Source of the DNA: Tribonema minus
Taxonomy: Eukaryota > Sar > Xanthophyceae > Tribonematales > Tribonemataceae
DNA length: 64,000 bases
Assembly: GCA_017506865.1 (NCBI GenBank)
Contig: JAFCMP010000185.1
Span: 35,866 to 99,865 of the forward strand
Direction: 5' to 3'
Shown: positions 35,801 through 42,527 of the stretch, piece after piece
Position numbering within the stretch: the first letter of the stretch is position 1
How the letters are laid out: each line of letters starts with the position of its first letter
Program-made: the position numbers and the translations under genes
The notes under the pieces: model-generated
Database searches by the model: none
What the model was told of the DNA's origin: nothing
Seen by the model: only the letters and a program-made list of their open reading frames with translations

Positions 35801-38800
35801 AGAAAACGTGTGACACGCTGTGTCAGAACACATGCACTCGGGCTAGAGGTAGGCTTATGTAGGGTACACAGGGGGGTTGAGGGGGGGACTCTGACCCTCA
35901 GACCTGTGGCTGCCTTCTTCATGTTCACTACGCGATGATCGCATTCAGCTGGTCCACTAACCCTAACCTTAACCCTAACCCTATGTGGGTCAGCGGGCCC
36001 GTCAAGAGCATACACACCCCCATGTATGCTCGTGCATACATACACGTACCCCATTGGCGCGGCAGGGCTAGGGTTAGGAGCCCCACGGGTGTATGCCCTT
36101 GCACACATATGTGCCCTGTTGACGCGACAGATCAGGGTTAGGTTAGGGTTACGGCGCACGCCTCAGGGAAGGGGCGTGTTCAGAGCGTAGGTATGTATGC
36201 CTCACGCATGTATGCTCATGCACATACACGACAGGGCTAGGGTCAGGATTAGGGTTACGGTCAGGGCTCACATTTGCCGTGCATTCGCCACGCTGTGCGC
36301 CGCAAACTGCATCTGCGTGAGCTCATGCGGAATCAGCTGGCGCCGCTGCCACTGCGGTGCGGATGCAACTTTAACTTCAACTCCCCGGCTGCCGCTTCCG
36401 AGCGGGCGTCGCCAGACAATGCTAGAAGTGAGGTACTTAGGGTTAGGGTTAGGGTTAGGGTTATCGTCGATGCGTATTGAGACACTGGAATGCTTTCACA
36501 CAAGACGCCCGTAGATGATGGTAGCAGTCTAGACATCTACCATCTGGGCTTTTCCGCGCCCTAGGCAAGAATGAATGAAAAATATATAGCAAGTATGACA
36601 AACCTGTTGACATACATTGGTGTGACTCACTCACTCACTCATTCAATCACTCACTCGCCATCAGGTGCTAGACAACAGCATATCCCTGCACGGGCTCAAG
36701 AAGAACCCCGACTACCCGGGGAGCCTGGGGGGCGTGTTTGAGCAGGTCTGGGGGGCGGCTGGCTCAGAAGCGCTCAATGAGGTACGCATGTATGCATGCT
36801 AATTTCCCCATGGGTACGTATAGGTATAGTTTGAGCAGGTCTGGGGCGCGGCTGGCCCAGAACATCTAGGTACGTGCACATGCCAATTCACCGAGCATAG
36901 TGTGGGTTTATAGTTGGGCAGGTCTGGGGGTCGGCTGGCCCAGAAGCTATGCTGTATGCCATTTCACCCAGGGTAGGTATAGGTATAGTTTGAGCAGGTC
37001 TGAGGCGCGGCTGGCCCAGAACACCTAGGCACGTGCGCATGGCAATTCACCGAGCGTAGTGCGATTTATAGTTGGGCAGGTCTGGGGGGCGGCTGGCCCA
37101 GAAGCGCTCAACGAGGTACGTATGTATGCTGATTCACCCAGGGTAGGTATACGTATAGGTGGGGGTATGTACATATGCCAACTCAATGAGATAATCTGCA
37201 TGTTAACTCGCCCAGGGTAGGTATTGGTATAGTGTCAGCAGGTCTGGGGGGCGGCGGGCCTAGAAGCGCTCAGCGAGGTACATGTGTACTTCTATGCTAA
37301 TTCACCCAGGGCAGTCATAGGTATAGTTTGAGCAGGTGTGGAGGCGGCTGGCCCAGAAGCGCGCAATGAGGTGACATAAGATATTCACACAGCAGCACAG
37401 GTATAGGTGTGCCACCTTGGGGGTATGTGCGTATCGCCTATTTAAACAATGTATGTACTTCTTCTTCTTTGAAGTATGCATGCAATTTCACCAAGCGTAG
37501 TATCTTATGGTGCGGGGCGGCTACTTGTTGTGAATGCTTGCTCCAGCATGTACTTCCACGAAGATCGTGATGCATGGCATATTGCATATCGCAATGCCAT
37601 GGTGCATATGAGAAAGTCAGTCACCAATATATATACATACCTACATGCACCTCAGGCGCGGCGGCGGTTCGCGCAGAGCCTCGCGGGCTATAGCGTGGTG
37701 TCGTACCTGCTGGCCTTCAAGGACAGGCACAACGGCAACATCATGATCACCAACGAGGGGCGCCTGATCCACATTGACTTTGGGTTCGTCTTCGGGCAGG
37801 CGCCCGGCAACCAGGTACGTGTGTTCGCTGCATGACAAGATCATTGCTTACATGCATGTAGGAGGCGCCTGCATGCGTACACGCAGCAGCGCTCAGCAAG
37901 TGCTGTCAATACTCGAGCATGCGCACACGAGGACGCACCGAGCACGTGACCATTGCTGACATGCATGTAGGAGGCGCCTGCATGCGTACACGCAGCAGCG
38001 CTCAGCAAGTGCTGTCGATACTCGAGCATGCGCACACGAGGACGCACTGAGCACGTGACCACATGTTTATGCGTGCCCGTCTTTGGGCAGGCGCCGGGCA
38101 ACCAGGTACTTGTGTATACTTGCGTGCGCTGCGCGACGACACTGTGAATCTGCACGGCGCCAACAATTTCTCGAGATGCGCGCACTGAAGGATGCACGAT
38201 ACACGCAGCAGTGCTCGGCAAATGCGGACGTCAGTTGCTGACCTTGCGACGGCGCTTCACACACAGGCGAGCACGCACGGAGCACACGACTCAATGTTGA
38301 TGCATGCACGCGCAGGTAACACATTGCAGTGGCGCGCGCAGCGCCGCATCCAGCCTTACCCTTACCCTAACCCTATCCTAGCCCTAACCCTAGGTGGCGC
38401 TCACGCCGCCGCATCCAGCGACCGGAATGCAGCGCGCACTGCGCACAGGGAGCGAGCAGAGCTTTGAGGCGACGTTTCGCACCTGGGTGGTTGTTGCGTG
38501 CCTCAACACCGCTTCAGCTGCACTGGAAGCCCTTGAGCTCAGCACCGCAGTGCTCACATTATCACGACTGCCGCTTGCCTGCCCCCCCCCCCCCCCCCCC
38601 CCCCCCTCTCCCCCCCCCCTGGCTACCACAGTTCTCCATGGAAAGAGCGCACTTCAAGTTGACGCAGGAGTACGTTGACGTCCTCGGCGGCCGCGACTCC
38701 GAGATGTTCAAATACTATGTTGAGATGGTCGGCCAGGGACTTGTGGCGGTAAGTCCAAGTCAGAGTCACTTTGCCATCATGTTGTTTATTGGAGTGGCGT

Positions 38801-39791
38801 TGCTGGTGATGTTCAAACACTACATGGAGATGGTTAGCCAGGGACTTGTGGCGGTGGATACAAGTCAGACTCAATTTGCCATCAGTCGTTGTTTGGAGTG
38901 ATATTGCTGGTAATGTTTAAGCACTACATGGAGATGGTCGGCCAGGGACTTGTGGCGGTGAGTACAAGTCAGAGTCATCTTGCCAGCACGTAAGTTTTGT
39001 TTGACTCGTGGCCAATCGCCGCAATATCGGCGACCTTGGTTATTAAGGCATTCAATTTGATGGGTCGTATTGCTGGTTGTTGCTGACGACGGGGTTGCTG
39101 TTTTTCCTGGGGTGCTTTTGCGCGGCACCTGCAATCCACTTGTTTGTTGAGCCGTGAGCACCGTCACGTGGTCCTTGAAGCTGCAGCATTTGGCAAAGGG
39201 CGCCCCTCCCGACACGACATTCCAGCAACTTGCCGCACTCTGTTGCCATGTTATCGTAGCGATTGTGTGGTGACCACATGAAACCTCTGCGCACCGGCAA
39301 CTTCAAGCACATGAAGAACGTACTTTGCCCTTGCTTCGTCCCCCAGGTACGCACAGCAACCACGCGCCGGTCAAGCGTTTGCGCAAAGATCGCTTGTGAA
39401 TTGAACTGCAAGTACATGGAAGGAGATGTCGAAAACTGCCCCCGCCCCGTCCCCCCAGCCGCGCAAGTACCAATGGTCGCCTCACTTAGAACTTCAAGTA
39501 CATGAAGTATATACTAACCGCCCTCCCCCCCCCCCTCTCCACCAGGCGCGCAAGTACGCGACGGTCGCCATCACGCTCCTGGAGATCATGATGTTCCAGA
39601 GCGAGTTCCCTTGCTTTGCGGGGGGCGCCGCGCCGCGCGCGCTGCGCGCCTTCCAGCGCCGCCTCATGCGCAACCTCACGGACGACGACATCCGGCGCAA
39701 GGCGCGACAGATGGTCGACCAGTCGCTGGACCACAAGGGCACGCGCCTCTACGACCGCTTCCAGCTCTTCTCCAACGGCATACTGCCGTGA
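12535..39791 (+). CDS. Phosphatidylinositol 4-kinase, type III beta / Pik1-like, with a PH domain
   Basis: Phosphorylates phosphatidylinositol at the 4 position, typically at Golgi membranes. I model 23 exons whose phases all agree except within exon 18: 12535-12746, 12992-13082, 15243-15392, 16826-17007, 17896-17929, 18731-18852, 19688-19880, 20425-20562, 21564-21683, 22582-22670, 23319-23436, 26345-26494, 27350-27476, 28599-29172, 31200-31263, 31653-31892, 33204-33416, 33938-34245, 35327-35521, 36665-36781, 37656-37814, 38632-38748 and 39546-39791 (stop TGA). Product about 1,320 residues, longer than human PI4K beta. Order: helical region (~70-225), PH domain (~250-374), conserved linker, long low-complexity insert (~576-1040), kinase domain (~1045-1318). 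The kinase part is clearly beta type (DDLRQE, DRHNGN, HIDFGF, TKLYD-like ending). The start codon choice and small exon 5 are the least certain. Confidence 0.9.
13770..14310 (+). repeat. Tandem repeat of about four ~150 bp units in kinase intron 2
   Basis: Units share GCATGCAGGCGGCGGCAGGC, then a CATCAACTTGAAG stretch and a GCGCTCACATCTTGTGCGTG-like stretch. They decay to the right. No exon of the model matches them, so they may echo a lost exon or be ordinary minisatellite. Confidence 0.7.
13880..13904. repeat. 25 bp near-perfect palindrome
   Basis: Arms CCCTATGCGGAG and CTCCGCATAGGG flank a single central G, inside one unit of the ~150 bp tandem repeat. Confidence 0.9.
14560..15010 (+). 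repeat. Tandem repeat of about three ~120-150 bp units
   Basis: Repeated blocks carry a CGCATRCCTA start, a TGGGCCTGG or TTGGGGCTTG stretch, a GGGGCGCCATA block and a GGTGTGGGG block followed by GAGCGGAG. The third unit contains the long hairpin at 14890-14955. Confidence 0.65.
14890..14955. repeat. Long hairpin: 25 bp stem with one mismatch, 16 nt loop
   Basis: The left arm begins GCTTGGGGCTTGCGG and ends ATGCCCC at 14914. The right arm runs from 14931 (GGGGCATACG) to 14955. It lies in a kinase intron. Confidence 0.9.
15460..16130 (+). repeat. About seven donor-edge echoes of kinase exon 3
   Basis: The edge AGCACGGCGCTGGAGCAG, a TTCTCTCTGGTG block and the GTGAGTCACC donor recur near 15460, 15542, 15640, 15722, 15905, 15995 and 16075. 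The following intron words CCTACTTCAACTT and ATGTATG are shared, so the unit spans the splice site. Decay increases irregularly to the right. Confidence 0.88.
15805..15873 (-). repeat. Short dispersed repeat, copy 1 (tRNA-like)
   Basis: About 69 bp, roughly 80 percent identical to 26695-26763. The shared core is GAGCTCTAGGTGACAAGG followed by GGTTAGCCGCAAGTGC. On the minus strand the better copy has a B-box-like GATTCGATTCC, so a tRNA-derived SINE head is possible. Confidence 0.6.
17092..17350 (+). repeat. Two donor-edge echoes of kinase exon 4
   Basis: The copy at 17092-17160 repeats SRCIKLLQNVERIVALG almost exactly with its GGGTGAG donor. A shorter copy lies at about 17296-17356. Between them is a short direct repeat of GCAAGTTTAGCCGCTATCGT (about 17241 and 17264). 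Confidence 0.9.
17518..17544 (+). repeat. Interstitial telomere-like array (TTAGGG)n
   Basis: About four TTAGGG-like units in kinase intron 4. Confidence 0.85.
17779..17895 (+). repeat. (CTG)n / (CCG)n triplet tract ending at an acceptor
   Basis: Some 30 CTG-type triplets run to the CTGCTGCAG acceptor of small exon 5. The triplet tract seems to stand in for a normal pyrimidine tract. It generates long false poly-Leu, poly-Ala and poly-Gln frames. Confidence 0.85.
18731..20562 (+). other. PI4-kinase exons 6-8: PH domain
   Basis: Exon 6 ends in GYLWHKRWTHR and continues in exon 7 with KGVHRHRWIRRWFSLVDR, the classic first strands of a PH domain. Exon 8 has YAYYFTVESPMGRWRLRADT and the C-terminal helix with ADMWVQALQAA, whose Trp is the invariant PH tryptophan. 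PH domains bind phosphoinositides. PI4K beta of animals and Pik1 of yeast lack one, while the alpha type has a PH-like region, so this placement is unusual. Confidence 0.85.
18926..19560 (+). repeat. Echoes of kinase exon 6 donor edge and exon 7 acceptor edge
   Basis: Donor-edge copies of exon 6 (CCCCCGGAGGGGTACCTGTG, then the GGACACACAG-type edge) lie at about 18926-18985 and 19057-19110. Acceptor-edge copies of exon 7 (CAGGAAGGGYGTCCAYCGGC) lie at about 19346-19395 and 19500-19560. The real exon 7 starts at 19688. Upstream, 18461-18500 is an acceptor-edge echo of exon 6. Confidence 0.87.
20100..20735 (+). repeat. Echoes around kinase exon 8
   Basis: Acceptor-edge copies (TACGCGTACTACTTCACGGT, then GAGAGCCCGATGGG) lie at about 20100-20140, 20208-20250 and 20310-20360. 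One donor-edge copy (GACATGTGGGTGCAGGCGTT, then AGCATCAAACAGGTGA) lies at about 20666-20735. The real exon is 20425-20562. Confidence 0.88.
20836..21430 (+). repeat. Four acceptor-edge echoes of kinase exon 9
   Basis: Copies of GAGGAGCTGGAGGCCAACGT, then GCTCAAGACC, lie near 20836, 21016, 21177 and 21382, spaced about 160-200 bp apart. Each is preceded by GCTCCTCGCGCCAGGC-like intron sequence and followed by GCATGGCATGCACTTGAT. Confidence 0.87.
21768..21920 (+). repeat. Two donor-edge echoes of kinase exon 9
   Basis: Copies of the GCGAGCATCGCCTCGGA edge through the CCGCAGGTATG donor lie at about 21768-21814 and 21860-21920. Confidence 0.85.
22306..22775 (+). repeat. Echoes around kinase exon 10
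   Basis: Acceptor-edge copies (GCAGCGCTCGGAGGACGCGT) lie at about 22306-22340 (weak) and 22445-22480. A donor-edge copy (CTCGACGGAGGTCAGGCCAA, then GAGGTATGTATG) lies at 22738-22775. The real exon is 22582-22670. Confidence 0.8.
23526..23680 (+). repeat. Two donor-edge echoes of kinase exon 11
   Basis: GGAGCGCCGCCTGCAGGTGC-type copies with donor lie at about 23526-23560 and 23640-23680. Confidence 0.8.
24520..24542 (+). repeat. Interstitial telomere-like array (TTAGGG)n inside the fold-back
   Basis: Nearly four perfect TTAGGG units form the left part of the spacer between the inverted arms. Confidence 0.9.
24598..24687. repeat. Two successive hairpins with related sequence
   Basis: 24598-24631 has a perfect 15 bp stem (GTGAAGACAGCAATG) with a TCTC loop. 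24654-24687 is a close relative (GTGAAGACGGCAAT) whose stem needs two G-U type pairs. A half unit precedes them at about 24545-24598. Confidence 0.9.
25001..25043 (+). repeat. Interstitial telomere-like array (TTAGGG)n
   Basis: About seven TTAGGG-like units with a few changes, in kinase intron 11. Confidence 0.88.
25930..26255 (+). repeat. Three acceptor-edge echoes of kinase exon 12
   Basis: CAGAGCGTGCGCATCCCGGA-type copies lie at about 25930-25970, 26050-26090 and 26184-26255. The last still codes SIPEVPYLPLVESTDLFRRV. They are separated by CCCTAA-like words. Confidence 0.88.
26562..27150 (+). repeat. Five to six donor-edge echoes of kinase exon 12
   Basis: Copies of ACCTTTGAGACYGCGGCGCA with a GGTA or GGCATG donor-like end lie near 26562, 26627, 26788, 26910, 27006 and 27115. 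They are separated by ATACATACATGCCTAGAGG-type intron sequence that repeats with them. Confidence 0.87.
26695..26763 (-). repeat. Short dispersed repeat, copy 2 (tRNA-like)
   Basis: Second copy of the repeat at 15805-15873. Read on the minus strand it has CTGGTAGAAAGCACTTG (A-box-like) and about 40 bases later GATTCGATTCCC (B-box-like). The stems of a full tRNA are not convincing, so it is at best a tRNA-derived remnant. Confidence 0.5.
27205..27262 (+). repeat. Acceptor-edge echo of kinase exon 13
   Basis: A copy of CAGTGGCTGGAGGAG, then CCCCTTGGACGACAAGGACA, with its CAG acceptor, lies about 145 bp before the real exon at 27350. Donor-edge copies (CTGCACGACATGAACACCTC) lie at about 27695-27750 and 27900-27945. 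Confidence 0.87.
28371..28440 (+). repeat. Acceptor-edge echo of kinase exon 14
   Basis: CAGGCTTCCGCAACATGGAC then GAGCTGCTGGTGCAGGAAGG copies the start of exon 28599-29172, and is preceded by a 21-base C run. It could be read as an alternative exon. Confidence 0.87.
29906..30749. mobile_element. Non-autonomous hAT-type DNA transposon, 844 bp, with 8 bp target site duplication
   Basis: The ends are TAGGGTTG and CAACCCTA, short inverted repeats of the hAT kind, flanked by an exact 8 bp duplication CTCATGTC at 29898-29905 and 30750-30757. Subterminal CGTATTT words are numerous at both ends in both orientations (about 29925-30005 and 30655-30720), as expected of transposase binding sites. No transposase is recognised inside, so it depends on a full element elsewhere. 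It sits in kinase intron 14 and contains a TTAGGG-like patch at about 30139-30178. The intact duplication suggests a fairly recent insertion. Confidence 0.88.
30897..30926. repeat. Head-to-head telomere-like repeats
   Basis: TTAGGG units run into CCCTAA units with a shared GGTTAACC centre, a short palindromic telomere-like junction. Confidence 0.85.
31363..31405 (+). repeat. Donor-edge echo of kinase exon 15
   Basis: A decayed copy of the exon 31200-31263 edge ends GGAGAGCCCAAATGTGA, like the real GGGAGCCCAAATGTGAGT. Confidence 0.75.
31529..31560 (+). repeat. Interstitial telomere-like array
   Basis: About five TTAGGG-like units in kinase intron 15. Confidence 0.85.
32021..32320 (+). repeat. 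Donor-edge echoes of kinase exon 16
   Basis: Copies of AACACGGCGGAGCAGATG then GGCGGCGGCGCCAATGTGAG lie at about 32021-32075 and 32265-32325, with a fragment at about 32180-32200. A GTTCGCAGCAGCTCT word after each donor is also repeated. Confidence 0.82.
33011..33038 (+). repeat. Interstitial telomere-like array
   Basis: About four TTAGGG-like units in kinase intron 16. Confidence 0.85.
33888..33937 (+). repeat. (CTG)n tract ending at the exon 18 acceptor
   Basis: CTG triplets lead directly into the CTGCAG acceptor, as at 17779-17895. Confidence 0.85.
34330..34435 (+). repeat. Donor-edge echo of kinase exon 18
   Basis: A ~100 bp copy of the exon end still codes GDADVLARAHKFFCHGESLQ and ends at a CAG-GTGG donor-like site. 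It is so well preserved that use as an alternative exon cannot be excluded. Confidence 0.87.
34690..35225 (+). repeat. Three acceptor-edge echoes of kinase exon 19
   Basis: Copies of CAGCAGAGYKCRGYGGCYG, then GCACGCGGGTGGGG and GAGCGCATAATCTGCA, lie at about 34685-34780, 34990-35050 and 35165-35228. The real exon starts at 35327. Confidence 0.88.
35957..35983 (-). repeat. Interstitial telomere-like array (CCCTAA)n
   Basis: About four CCCTAA-like units in kinase intron 19. Further single units occur up to about 36262. Confidence 0.85.
36437..36462 (+). repeat. Interstitial telomere-like array (TTAGGG)n
   Basis: About four perfect TTAGGG units in kinase intron 19. Confidence 0.9.
36829..37372 (+). 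repeat. Six donor-edge echoes of kinase exon 20
   Basis: Copies of TTGAGCAGGTCTGGGGGGCG, then GCTGGCCCAGAAGCGCTCAA, with a GAGGTACG donor, lie near 36829, 36913, 36989, 37070, 37231 and 37327. The intron words AATTCACCCAGGGTAGGTAT and ATAGGTATAG repeat with them. Spacing is mostly 75-100 bp. Confidence 0.9.
37842..38059 (+). repeat. Recent 109 bp tandem duplication in kinase intron 21
   Basis: 37842-37950 and 37951-38059 are head-to-tail copies with only a few differences. A donor-edge echo of exon 21 (GGGCAGGCGCCGGGCAACCA, then GGTACTTGTG) follows at 38083-38115, showing the same process at two ages. Confidence 0.92.
38356..38392 (-). repeat. Interstitial telomere-like array (CCCTAA)n
   Basis: About six CCCTAA-like units with changes, in kinase intron 21. 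Confidence 0.85.
38582..38606 (+). repeat. Poly-C tract serving as a pyrimidine tract
   Basis: A 25-base C run followed by CTCT and nine more C leads to the exon 22 acceptor at 38631. Confidence 0.9.
38808..38960 (+). repeat. Two donor-edge echoes of kinase exon 22
   Basis: Copies at about 38805-38862 and 38910-38962, spaced about 105 bp, carry MFKHYMEMVSQGLVAV-like coding and the intron words AAGTCAGAGTCA and TTGCCATCA. Acceptor-edge echoes of exon 23 lie at about 39343-39362 and 39455-39485. Confidence 0.88.
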
Positions 39792-39824
39792 GCGCGCAGC
39801 GCTCTGCGCGGGTGCTGCCGACGG

Positions 39825-40035
39825 CGGCGGCGGCAGCAGCGGTGGCAGCGGCGGCGGCTGCGGCAGCGGCGGCGGCAGTGGCGGCGGCTGTTGCGGCAGC
39901 AGCGGCGGCGGCGTCGCGGCGGCGGCAGCGGCGGCGGCGTCGCGGCGGCGGCAGCGGCGGCGGCGGCTGTAGCGGCAGCAGCGGCGGCGGCGGCGGTGAC
40001 GGCGGCGATGGCGGCGGCAGTGGCTGCGGCGGCAT
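39825..40035. repeat. GGC/GCA triplet-rich tract after the kinase stop codon
   Basis: About 210 bp of mixed GCG, GGC, GCA and GTG triplets begins about 30 bp past the stop. It opens long poly-Ala and poly-Gly frames on both strands that are not genes. Confidence 0.85.
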
Positions 40036-41365
40036 GTAGCAGCAGCAGCAGACCGCCGCAGTTGGAGAAGCCTGTTCCAGCATTGCCATAGTGTGCGATT
40101 GCGTACAGGGGACGTGCGGGGGGGCGAGGGGGGGAGGGGCAGGGAGTGACTGAGGCTTGCGGGTGGTGGAGGCGGCCGCGCACATGCGCGCTGCTGCTGC
40201 TGCTGCGCACCTGCTTGCATGGGCCCCGCGCCTGTGAGCCGTAGCCTCGGTGGTCGACTCTCGACAGCTCAGGCAGGAACTGGCTTGTGGTTCAATTCTC
40301 TTGGGAGTATGTCTGTTTGTGAACGAACAGCGAGAGGGGGGGGGGAGGGGTGAGGGAACGGCGGAAAAGGCATCCACCCTACTACCACTACCACCGCCAC
40401 CGGCGCCCCATAGTGTTGTGTTGCGTCATCAGAGATTTGGCCGTGTGTTGGATACATTTAGCGATTTGCGCTGCATGTGCCTGCCTGTCCTCCCACCAAC
40501 ACCGCCACCGCCCCTTTGAGGCCCCCTAGCCGCTGCCGGACAGATGCTGCGGCAACCTGCCGCAGCGCCGCTGCATGTGGAGGAGAAAAGGAGAGTTGGC
40601 AGGAATTGGCAAATGCATTACGCAATGTTGTACTTGCCCCCCCCCCCCCCCCCCCCCTGGGCATTCTCCGCGGTGTTTGGGAAACTTCGCTGTGCTGCCT
40701 GCTGCCTGCTGCGCTTGCTGCGGATGCGCATGCTGTTGCGACAGAGTGCAACTGGAGTTCAGCTGCATGCCTTTACACAGTACTTCAAAACACACATTTG
40801 AAGAATTGAACTTCAGACTGCCTTGGAGCCAAAGTTACCAGTACACGAAGCACTGACACTGATAGGAGCACGTCAGTACCTACAGTCCACACATGAGTAG
40901 GCACCGGCACTTTACCATCTGCAATAGAGAAGACAAGCATCATGCGCGTTGATGCGATGTGCCGACTGAATGGCGGACACAATACATTACTGTCATTGCT
41001 GGTAGCCGTTGTCATGTAGCATGAACACATTCTTGTCAGGCCACAAAGCAGACCCTACCAATTGACATCAACGCGCAGCTGACAACCATTGCAGGGTGTA
41101 TGAAAAGCAAAGTGGGCACACACACGCATTGCATGCGGGCTATGCTACACTTCCACGCCAAATACTATGTGTGTTCGAGGTCAAACCGTAGGTGCGCTGT
41201 CTCACACCCCAAAAACACCCATGCATCTACACTTGGCAGTAGGCCAGTTTTGGGAGTTAAGTTATGGCTTCAGATGTGCCTGTCATCGGCAATATCAGCA
41301 TCTGTACCTGTAGCCTTGTTTTCATAAAGACCCTAAGGGAGGGGTGTTCCACGTCTGTACTGCTG
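40036..41365. other. Intergenic, nothing identified
   Basis: Contains a 21-base C run at about 40637-40657 and CTTCAA / TTGAA words near 40795-40815. No gene is supported on either strand. Confidence 0.55.
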
Positions 41366-41703
41366 CCCAGAGATATCGCATGCACCTTGGTGTTGACAGA
41401 AGCTGGCAATCATGAAAGGGCATCTTCACTATCTGTGTGTAACGTTGTGAAGAAATGTGGCACTATTCGCAAATGCTTTTTCCAACGTAGAAGCAGCCGG
41501 TACGCATGAATGCAGCACATCAGCTAAATGGCATCCCAGAGATATCGCATGCACCTTGGTGTTGACAGAAGCTGGCAATCATGAAAGGGCATCTTCACTA
41601 TCTGTGTGTGACGTTGTGAAGAAATGTGGCACGATTCGCAAATGCTTTTTCCAACGCAGAAGCAGCCGGTACGCATGAATGCAGCACATCAGCTAAATGG
41701 CAT
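41366..41703. repeat. Recent 169 bp tandem duplication
   Basis: 41366-41534 and 41535-41703 differ at only about three positions. The sequence has no recognised product. It directly abuts the 177 bp repeat that flanks the plastid insertion. Confidence 0.93.
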
Positions 41704-41854
41704 CCTATCATACACAAGTAGTTGCATGCATCATGATGCGTATCGCAACCATCATTTCTGGGGTTTGCATGAAAGCAAGGATGCATTTGCAAGTTTGCTG
41801 ACCACTATTGTATCATATGAAGCAAATGACGGCATGCTCAAGTACGATCAACAC
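41678..41854. repeat. 177 bp direct repeat, left copy
   Basis: Nearly identical to 42528-42704 (about two differences). It starts AATGCAGCACATCAGC and ends TACGATCAACAC. The two copies bracket the plastid-derived insert. Confidence 0.95.
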
Positions 41855-42072
41855 CTAACCCTAACCCTAACCCTGATCAAATACTGCTACAGCCTCAAAA
41901 TCTGGTGCTAACTGACCTACTTGAATTGGTTTTACCATATTATAAATAACTTAATTATTCTTTTGCAATTCAATTTTAGCCATAATTTTTATTTGTCTCC
42001 AAAGTTTTTTTAGTAAAGTAAAAATACCTTTATCTATAAGAACTTTAACATCTCAAGATATCTTAAAAATTA

Positions 42073-42249
<177 letters not shown>

Positions 42250-42279
42250 TCAATTACAACCAATTTTTGCACAATGGAT

Positions 42280-42436
42280 CCAAAATTTACACCTGCTTGC
42301 CCCGAATCAATACCTAAAATTTCTAGTTTTGAAATAGTAGTCTTCTTAGCTCCGTATTGACCAGGCATTCTTTTTCCTGGGAAAACACGACCTGGTGTTG
42401 AGCCTGGTCCAATTGAACCTGGGGCCAGCGATTCAA
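42280..42436 (-). pseudogene. rpl3: Plastid rpl3 fragment (ribosomal protein L3, C-terminal part)
   Basis: The frame reads [20 protein letters not shown], then [15 protein letters not shown], which is the conserved C-terminal region of bacterial and plastid L3. The match fades past about 42290. A truncated nuclear copy with no promoter or start, so not functional. Confidence 0.88.
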
Positions 42437-42442
42437 CCACGT

Positions 42443-42511
42443 GCATTAAGTATTACACAAGGTCGTGCTGTTGGTTTAGCACATTATTTACTTGGTGGAA
42501 TTGGTACAACT
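42443..42511 (+). pseudogene. psaA: Plastid psaA fragment (photosystem I P700 apoprotein A1, C-terminal end)
   Basis: The frame reads [19 protein letters not shown] then IGTTWA, the near-terminal helix of PsaA. It ends at the telomere-like junction. Twenty-odd codons only. Confidence 0.88.
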
Positions 42512-42527
42512 TGGGCTTAGGGTTAAA

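Larger units (their letters stand above)
35327..39791 (+). other. PI4-kinase exons 19-23: catalytic domain
   Basis: Exon 19 has VERIICKSNDDLRQEVFIMQ with the conserved DDLRQE. Exon 20 has SISLHGLKKNPDYPG. Exon 21 carries the catalytic loop DRHNGNIM and the Mg-binding HIDFGFVFG. Exon 22 (AHFKLTQEYVDVLGG) and exon 23 (ARKYATVAITLLEIM, CFAGG, QMVDQSLD, TRLYDRFQLFSNGI) close the C-lobe in typical beta-type fashion. All visible key catalytic residues are present. The exon 19 acceptor is an NAG-NAG pair, so one extra Gln is possible. Confidence 0.92.

Noticed and set aside
39486-40377. Several long Ala-, Gly- and Arg-rich frames on both strands
   Set aside because: Shadows of the GGC/GCG triplet tract after the kinase stop and of exon 23 in other frames.
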